Source: CAYRVX01 sp964642165 (GTDB lineage Bacteria > Planctomycetota > Phycisphaerae > SM23-33). From it: a stretch of DNA of 12,057 nt. The notes under the pieces were generated by a model, which was given only the letters and a program-made list of their open reading frames with translations, had not been told where the DNA came from and did not search any database. Position 1 is the first letter of the stretch. Each line of letters opens with the position of its first letter. The stretch spans positions 1 through 12,057 of the forward strand of contig CAZXOC010000237.1 of assembly GCA_964642165.1 (NCBI GenBank). The letters run 5' to 3'. This document shows, in pieces, positions 1 through 4,413 of the stretch. Position numbers and translations under genes: made by a program.

Positions 1-32
1 ACCGGGAACTGATCACGCTTTACCAATCATGA
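1..32 (+). CDS. possible 3' tail of an upstream gene (cut by left edge)
   Basis: In frame 3 the first bases read RELITLYQS followed by a TGA at 30-32, which looks like an ordinary protein C-terminus running in from the left. Ten codons cannot identify a family and could be chance. If real, the gene lies on the same strand as the sulfatase and ends about 825 bp before it. Confidence 0.25.
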   Translation, partial: RELITLYQS

Positions 33-142
33 CCGTCTCAGGGGGGGAATCGGGGTCCGGCTACTTTTCCGGCCCCGCCGGGCCACGTGCGGGCTGGTTC
101 CGCCTTCCGGAAGCGCGGGCAAGGGCGGCTGCGTCTCCGGTG

Positions 143-162
143 CGCCTCCGGCGGCGGAGGCG
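143..162. repeat. perfect 8-bp hairpin, tetraloop GCGG
   Basis: CGCCTCCG is followed by GCGG and then its exact reverse complement CGGAGGCG. The stem is all GC apart from one AT pair. No T-run follows on either strand, so it is not a classical intrinsic terminator. It may help end the gene entering from the left, or be chance in GC-rich DNA. Confidence 0.4.
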
Positions 163-406
163 ATCGGCCTGGCGACCGCGGGCAAACTCCCCGTAGCCCA
201 TGCTCCTCTTCCCGTGCCGGCGATGCGCCGAGGCCGCAAGGGATTCGGGGCATCGCGGTTGCCATCCATCGTACCGGCCCCGAGGCGATTCGGCAAGGCC
301 GCGCGCGGGCGGATGGGCGCGCGTTCACCGGCCCGTTCGGGTGCTGGGGGAGGGCGACGGGGGATTGCAGCGCGGCCGGGGCACGAAATCGGGACAAGTC
401 CTTGAT

Positions 407-429
407 AAAAAAAGCGTTACAGGCGCTTT
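407..429 (-). terminator. possible intrinsic terminator on the - strand
   Basis: Read on the - strand, AAAGCG and CGCTTT form a 6-bp stem around a 7-nt loop, and the T's continue for a run of seven before ATC. This is the usual layout of an intrinsic terminator, but the stem is short and no - strand gene is seen to feed it. On the + strand it is only a weak hairpin preceded by A's. Confidence 0.25.
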
Positions 430-453
430 GACTCGCAAGTGCGGCGGCGGGGA

Positions 454-613
454 GGCTGATTGTCCAAAATGGGGGGCGGGATTGTCCAAAATATGTACAA
501 TGTACGTACTTGTTATGTAATAGGATACGTCGATTTGGGGTCCTCCGGAGGGCGCCGGGAGTGGACAGTTCCGCCGCGATCAATCGAGACGCGCGGCCGC
601 CCCCGGCGGTCCG
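454..613 (+). promoter_or_regulatory. regulatory module, copy 1 (upstream of the sulfatase)
   Basis: This is the first of two similar noncoding modules in the window; the other is at 2785-2943. It opens with GGCTGATTGTCCAAAA (454-469), identical in both copies. A second direct half-site ATTGTCC follows at 481-487, then a degenerate inverted half-site GTACAAT (495-501). An AT-rich island, the only one nearby, spans about 493-530. A further inverted half-site GGACAGT (563-569) lies in a 14-bp exact match (558-571), followed by ATCAATCGAGAC (579-590) and CGGCCG (594-599) at identical spacing to copy 2. The AT-rich island contains promoter-like hexamers (TGTACA at 494-499 and TGTAAT at 516-521, 16 bp apart), so it probably holds the sulfatase promoter. 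The regulator is unknown. Repetition of the module is directly visible; its function is inferred. Confidence 0.6.
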
Positions 614-857
614 CAGCAGCGGGCAGCGCACGGGATACGCCTCGATCAGCCGGGAAGGCCGGCGAGAACCGCGAGCCGTCCGGGCGCAGATTGCTCCGTT
701 GGCGGCAACGGACACGACCAGGGCGACGGCGCCGTTGCGGAAGTGGTTCCGCAAGACGATCGGCCGGTGAAAGGTCGAGACGGCGTTAAAGGACTGTCCG
801 GAGGCCCGCGAAGGTCGCGAGCGCAAGGTCAGGCGTGAAAGCCGGGAGGACGGCGAG
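614..857 (+). other. long structured leader of the sulfatase gene
   Basis: About 245 bp separate the module from the sulfatase start, with no credible gene. The stretch holds two perfect hairpins, TCCGTTG-GCGG-CAACGGA (695-712) and TTGCGGAA-GTGG-TTCCGCAA (735-754), only 22 bp apart. If transcription starts in the AT-rich part of module copy 1, the 5' untranslated region exceeds 300 nt. No known riboswitch class was recognised. The start codon is served by a clear Shine-Dalgarno sequence, GGGAGGA at 844-850. Confidence 0.45.
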
Positions 858-2480
858 ATGGATCGACGAGCCTTCCTGAAGCTCTGCGGGGTCGGTGGCG
901 TGCTGGCGGCCTTCGGCCGGCTGGGACGGTCGACACGCGCCGCGGACGCGGCCAGGCGGCCCAACGTTCTGCTGATCATCTGCGACGACCTCAACGACTG
1001 GGTGCTGGGCCCGGCCGGGCATCCCAAGCCGAAGACCCCCAACATCGACCGTCTGCGGGCCTCCAGCGTGAGCTTCGCCAACGCCCACGCGCCGGTTCCG
1101 GTCTGCGGCCCGTCGCGCAAGTGCCTCTTCGCGGGGCTCTATCCGCAGCGGCTGGACGACTACGGCTTCGCCGCGTGGCGTTCCGTCAAGGCGCTGCGGA
1201 ACTGCGTGCCGCTGCCCGCACACTTCCGGGACAACGGCTACGGGGCCTACGGCACGGGCAAGCTGCTGCACGAGGGCGCCGGCGGGGACTTCTACACCCG
1301 CTACGGAATCGGCCCCGATTACGGCCCCTGGCCGTGGCAGGGAAAGGGCACGCCCCAGAACACGCCGCACCCGGCGCAGTTCGAGACGTGGAAAGACCAC
1401 CTGCCCACGGCGATGCACCGGGACCTCAACTACGCCCCGCTGTCCAACGTGCCGGAGTGGAAGGCTGATCCGGCCGCCGGCATACGGGGCGCGAGGGGGT
1501 GGTACACGCGGAGGCGCAAGTTGTTCCGGTACGTCGACGACGGCGACCGCGACCGGATGCCGGACGAGATCTCCGCCGACTGGGCGGTCAGCGTGCTGAA
1601 GCGGAAGCACGACCGACCGTTCTACCTGGCGGTGGGTTTCATCCGCCCGCACACGCCCCTGTACGCGCCGAAGAAGTACTTCGACATGTTCCCGATCGAG
1701 GACATCCGCCTGCCGCCGTACAGGAAGGGCGATCTCGACGACTGCGCGCCGGTGCTGCGCCGCCGGTGGCAGTGGGGCTTCAAGAAGTTCCAGGCCCTGA
1801 TCGCCGCCGGCGGAGAGCAGGCGTGGAAGCAGTGGGTGCAGGCGTACCTGGCCTGCACCGCCTTCGTCGACGATCAGGTCGGCAAGGTGCTGAAGGCGCT
1901 GGATGCAGGCGGCCGCCGCGACAACACGATCGTCATTCTGACGGCCGACAACGGCTATCACGTGGGCGAGAAGGACTGCATCCAGAAGTGGCACCTCTGG
2001 GATGAGTCGACCCGCGTGCCGCTGCTCATTCGTCTGCCGGGCTGTGCGGGCAACGGCAAGACGTGCGATCATCCCGTCTCGCTGATCGACGTGTACCCCA
2101 CGCTGTGCGACCTGTGCGGCCTGCCCGCCCGGCCGAATGCGCGGGGAGGCGGGCCCGACCTTGACGGCCATTCGCTGCGGCCGCTGCTTGTCGAGCCGGA
2201 CAGCGACTCCTGGCCGGGCCCCGAGGTTGCGCTCATGGCCGTCAGGGACGGCGGCGCCAACCCGCATTTCTCCGTGCGTTCGCGGCGCTACAGGTACACG
2301 CTCTGCGGCAACGGGGACCGGGAGCTGTACGACCACAAGAACGACCCGAGCGAATGGATCAACCTCGCGGGCCGGCCGGGAACGGCTGACATCGCAGGAA
2401 AGCTGCACAAAGAGCTGATGGGCATCCTCCGCGCGACGAAGATCCCGCCGAGCTTCGAAGACAAGCGGGCCGGCCGCTGA
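858..2480 (+). CDS. Tat-exported type I sulfatase, iduronate-2-sulfatase-like
   Basis: This 540-residue protein belongs to the alkaline-phosphatase-like type I sulfatases, which hydrolyse sulfate esters, here most likely on polysaccharides outside the cytoplasm. The N-terminus has a Tat motif (RRAFLK, residues 3-8), a hydrophobic stretch and a TRAADA cleavage region near 27-32. Family residues visible are the metal pair D43/D44 (ICDDLND), the CGPSR motif with Cys83, the residue normally converted to formylglycine, GTGKLLH around K135, FIRPHTP with H265, TADNGYH with D364/N365/H368, and KWHLWDE with K377. The GEK...LWDEST.VPLL stretch is typical of the iduronate-2-sulfatase-like branch; the true sugar substrate cannot be read from sequence. 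Activity would need a maturation enzyme (FGE or anSME), not present here. Length is normal and all key residues are intact. The start is fixed by GGGAGGA seven bases upstream and by the Tat signal. Regulatory module copy 1 lies upstream. Confidence 0.93.
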   Translation: MDRRAFLKLCGVGGVLAAFGRLGRSTRAADAARRPNVLLIICDDLNDWVLGPAGHPKPKTPNIDRLRASSVSFANAHAPVPVCGPSRKCLFAGLYPQRLDDYGFAAWRSVKALRNCVPLPAHFRDNGYGAYGTGKLLHEGAGGDFYTRYGIGPDYGPWPWQGKGTPQNTPHPAQFETWKDHLPTAMHRDLNYAPLSNVPEWKADPAAGIRGARGWYTRRRKLFRYVDDGDRDRMPDEISADWAVSVLKRKHDRPFYLAVGFIRPHTPLYAPKKYFDMFPIEDIRLPPYRKGDLDDCAPVLRRRWQWGFKKFQALIAAGGEQAWKQWVQAYLACTAFVDDQVGKVLKALDAGGRRDNTIVILTADNGYHVGEKDCIQKWHLWDESTRVPLLIRLPGCAGNGKTCDHPVSLIDVYPTLCDLCGLPARPNARGGGPDLDGHSLRPLLVEPDSDSWPGPEVALMAVRDGGANPHFSVRSRRYRYTLCGNGDRELYDHKNDPSEWINLAGRPGTADIAGKLHKELMGILRATKIPPSFEDKRAGR

Positions 2481-2784
2481 GGTTGGGCCTCGCTCAGTAC
2501 CTCGACAAGTCCTTGCGGCAGCGGCTTGAGCAGGGCCGTGCAGGTGTGGAGCGTCACGCCTGCCGACGGAGCCTTGGCCGAAGTGGACTTCTCGACCTGG
2601 CCCACGGGTACCGGAGCCGACGAGCTGAGGGAGGCGCTGCCGAACTGCAGGATCCATCGCTGGACCGTCGGGCCCAGGGCCAGAGCGGCTCGGTCCGTTC
2701 CCGCGAGGGCCCCGCTCGACTGGTCTCGCCGAAGTCCCGAGGGCGCGGCGGCGCGGACGGAAATGCAGGAGTTACGGCGGTCGG
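2481..2784. other. gap after the sulfatase, with a decayed coding fragment
   Basis: No intact gene is present. The + strand frame of the sulfatase stays open beyond its stop, and within it one stretch (2574-2654) resembles a leucine-rich repeat. No strong intrinsic terminator with a T-run was seen after the sulfatase stop. Confidence 0.5.
2574..2654 (+). pseudogene. possible remnant of a leucine-rich-repeat gene
   Basis: Translated in the same frame as the sulfatase but after its stop, this stretch reads LAEVDFSTWP then GADELREALPNCRI. It matches the layout of planctomycete-type LRR proteins, whose final repeat commonly reads L..LDLSGT.VTDAGV.ELRKALPNC.I (from memory of the family). The surrounding sequence has no start codon, no neighbouring repeats and no clean ending, so this looks like one surviving repeat of a lost gene. 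Chance resemblance over 27 residues remains possible. Confidence 0.35.
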
Positions 2785-2943
2785 GGCTGATTGTCCAAAA
2801 CGGGGGGGATTGTCCAAAATCTGGACAATGTTAAGTACTTTATATACAAGATGTTGCATGTATTTCGGGCCCCAGGAGAAGCCCCAGGAGTGGACAGTTC
2901 TGACACAATCAATCGAGACTTACGGCCGTTTCCGGGGGGTCCG
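2785..2943 (+). promoter_or_regulatory. regulatory module, copy 2 (upstream of the mutarotase-like gene)
   Basis: This is the second copy of the module at 454-613. It has GGCTGATTGTCCAAAA at 2785-2800 and the direct half-sites ATTGTCC at 2790-2796 and 2809-2815. The inverted half-site GGACAAT (2823-2829) makes a perfect ATTGTCC-N7-GGACAAT palindrome at 2809-2829. The AT-rich island at about 2817-2865 includes TTTATATACAAG. The inverted GGACAGT is at 2892-2898 within the 14-bp exact match 2887-2900, ATCAATCGAGAC is at 2908-2919 and CGGCCG at 2923-2928. From 2887 to about 2938 it aligns to copy 1 without gaps. The AT-rich island is the likely promoter of the 3287-6411 unit and the TGTCC half-sites the likely operator. 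The binding protein is unknown. Confidence 0.6.
2809..2829. promoter_or_regulatory. perfect inverted repeat, probable operator
   Basis: ATTGTCC, seven bases (AAAATCT), then GGACAAT: perfect 7-bp arms, symmetrical as expected for a dimeric DNA-binding protein. The same position in copy 1 (481-501) has ATTGTCC-N7-GTACAAT, with one mismatch and the same spacing. That retained geometry supports a protein-binding site over a random palindrome. Confidence 0.5.
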
Positions 2944-3286
2944 GGGCACCGCCGCGGGAGGCGTGAGATTTTCGCCGAAAGGCCCGAAAAGTGTCGCGCA
3001 ACGGCGCGTTCGCACCCAGCCAGGCCGCCCCTCGCCGGGCCCGGGGGGGTTGAAAGCTGTGCGGCTTGGCGGCCGCGACGCACGCCGCGCCATCGCATCC
3101 GTCCATGCACCACGAGCACACGAAGGAGACGGCCGGAAGGGGCGCAACCGCATCCTCTACCGGATCGAGAACGGCTGGCGGCACGTGGCCTGGTCGCTCG
3201 TGATCCACGCGGGCCGGCGATAGCCGCCGGTTGCGGACCCGCCGGCAAGCGGCGGATCACGTCGCGACACGCGGAAAGGCGATGAC
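2944..3286 (+). other. long leader of the mutarotase-like gene; no gene seen
   Basis: About 340 bp lie between module copy 2 and the next start codon. Open frames run through it, but none has a recognisable product. The segment 3108-3131 (CACCACGAGCACACGAAGG and onward) resembles the CACGAAGACACGAAGG-type intergenic repeat I recall from many environmental bacterial genomes. The rest is GC-rich and unassigned. With a promoter in the AT-rich island, the untranslated leader would exceed 400 nt. Confidence 0.4.
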
Positions 3287-4342
3287 ATGAAGCGAACAAG
3301 ACGGCTGTGGCAAGCGGGAGCCCTGTGCCTGGCGGCGCTGGCGGCAGGGCATGTCTGCGGCGCCGCCGAAGCGGCCGACGCCGGCGACTTCCCCCACCTG
3401 TGGATCCGCAACGACCTGGCGAAGCTGAAGCTCTATCTCCCGGCCGGGGGGAAGGGCTACTACGTCGGATCGCGGTTCGACTACTCCGGCGTCGTCGCCC
3501 GCGCGGAGCACAAGGGGCACACGTTCTTCGGCCCGTGGCAGAAGCGCGATCCCAAGACGCACGATCACATCATGGGCACGGCCGAGGAGTTCAGCATGTT
3601 CCACCCGCCCGGCTTCGACGAGGTGCAGGCCGGCGGCGTGTTCTACAAGATCGGCGTGGGCGAGCTGGTCAGGAAGGAGACGGTCCAAAAGAGCAAGCAG
3701 ACGGGCAAGCAGGAGCCCGAGCCGTACGGCTTCCACCGCGGCCACCGGATCGCCCGCTTCGGCACGTGGGAGGTCAAGCACGGCAAGGACTGGGTGCAGT
3801 TCGTCCAGGAGTTCCAGGGCCGGCGCGACTGGGGCTGGCACTACACCAAGCGTGTCACCCTGGTGAAGGGCGCGGCGATGTTCACGATCTCCCGCCGCCT
3901 GGAGAACACCGGCCGGAAGGCCATCGACACCACGCACTACTGCCACCACTTCACGATCATCGACGACGTGCCGATCGGCCCGGACTACCGGGTCTCCCTG
4001 CCCTTCGAGGCCCGGGCGAAGGAGCTCAAGGGCACCGCCGCGGAGGTCCGGGACCGCCAGATCGTCTTCACCCGCCCGCTGGGGCCGAAGCAGACCGTCT
4101 GGATCGACCTGGGGGGGATGCGCGGCACGGCCTTCGACAACGCCTGCGTGATCGAGAACCGCAAGACCGGCGCGAGCCTGAAGATCACCGGGGACCGCCC
4201 GCTGGTGATGTATCGCTTCTGGTCGGCGCACAGGGCGACCTGCCCGGAGCCGTTCGTGGCCGTCAAGCTCCGCCCAGGCCAGTCGATGACGTGGAGCAAC
4301 ACCTATACGCTGAGCGTCCGGGACGTGAAGAAGGCAGGCTGA
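3287..4342 (+). CDS. secreted galactose-mutarotase-like protein of unknown function
   Basis: This 351-residue protein has a Sec-type signal: basic MKRTRR, a hydrophobic core at about 11-24 and a likely cut after AAEA near 29. The mature part opens with LWIRNDLAKLKLYLP, then GKGYYVGSRFDYSGVV (56-70), HKGHTFFGPW (75-84) and IMGTAEEFSM (95-104). I know this arrangement from a conserved, mostly uncharacterised family with a galactose-mutarotase/aldose-epimerase-like beta-sandwich fold. HYCHHFTIIDD (217-227) and GPDYRVSLPFE (231-241) fit the family core, and NTGRKAIDTTHY matches its usual 'N.G.k.I.t..Y' segment. The family suggests sugar binding or anomer/ester chemistry; the real reaction is unknown. 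The start has AAAGG at 3275-3279, seven bases ahead. A three-codon frame, ATG ACA TGA (3282-3290), overlaps the start. The gene follows regulatory module copy 2 and precedes a propeller protein by 71 bp. Confidence 0.8.
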   Translation: MKRTRRLWQAGALCLAALAAGHVCGAAEAADAGDFPHLWIRNDLAKLKLYLPAGGKGYYVGSRFDYSGVVARAEHKGHTFFGPWQKRDPKTHDHIMGTAEEFSMFHPPGFDEVQAGGVFYKIGVGELVRKETVQKSKQTGKQEPEPYGFHRGHRIARFGTWEVKHGKDWVQFVQEFQGRRDWGWHYTKRVTLVKGAAMFTISRRLENTGRKAIDTTHYCHHFTIIDDVPIGPDYRVSLPFEARAKELKGTAAEVRDRQIVFTRPLGPKQTVWIDLGGMRGTAFDNACVIENRKTGASLKITGDRPLVMYRFWSAHRATCPEPFVAVKLRPGQSMTWSNTYTLSVRDVKKAG

Positions 4343-4344
4343 TC

Positions 4345-4398
4345 GCGGCGCCGCTGCGCGTCTCCCGGGCCGGCCGGAGTGGCCCCGGGCGGCGCCGC
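4345..4398 (+). repeat. intercistronic stem-loop with 10-bp perfect arms
   Basis: GCGGCGCCGC occurs at 4345-4354 and again at 4389-4398. The decamer is itself palindromic, so the two copies can pair with each other or fold alone. CCCGGG at 4364-4369 and 4384-4389 offers further inner pairing. The structure starts two bases after the stop of the mutarotase-like gene and ends about 15 bases before the next ATG. It could act as a partial terminator, an mRNA-stabilising hairpin or a brake on translation. No T-run follows. Confidence 0.4.
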
Positions 4399-4413
4399 AG
4401 CCGAGCGGGGACC

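Larger units (their letters stand above)
33..453. other. intergenic region without a recognisable gene
   Basis: No reading frame here gives a recognisable protein. The open frames on both strands are arginine-, proline- and glycine-rich products of high GC. What can be seen is a perfect hairpin at 143-162, a terminator-like hairpin with a T-run on the - strand at 407-429, and then the start of the first regulatory module at 454. Confidence 0.6.

Noticed and set aside
454..613. Module as an insertion sequence, MITE or CRISPR unit
   Set aside because: There are no clean terminal inverted repeats, no target-site duplication and no array periodicity. The outer TGTCC/GGACA match is only about seven bases, and similarity continues past it.
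510..770. Possible small genes in the sulfatase leader (+ frame ending ...RKWFRKTIGR; - frame containing VLRNHFRNGAVALVV)
   Set aside because: Both frames look somewhat protein-like over 30 residues, but this follows from the perfect hairpins there and the GC bias. Neither has a ribosome site or a recognisable family, and they overlap the regulatory module.
786..2657. 623-residue open frame on the - strand opposite the sulfatase
   Set aside because: It is antisense to a gene with intact catalytic motifs. Its sequence is low-complexity Val/Arg/Ala/Leu without domains, the usual mirror frame in GC-rich DNA.
2483..3223. 246-residue + strand frame covering the gap between sulfatase and mutarotase-like gene
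   Set aside because: It runs straight through module copy 2 and has no domain. Its composition changes abruptly along its length. Its end (RILYRIENGW...) looks slightly protein-like but is too short to call.
3307..4413. N-terminal extension of the propeller protein across the mutarotase-like gene
   Set aside because: The frame is open but overlaps a well-supported gene in another frame and reads as Arg/Pro/Gly-rich noise. The protein-like sequence begins at the ATG at 4414.
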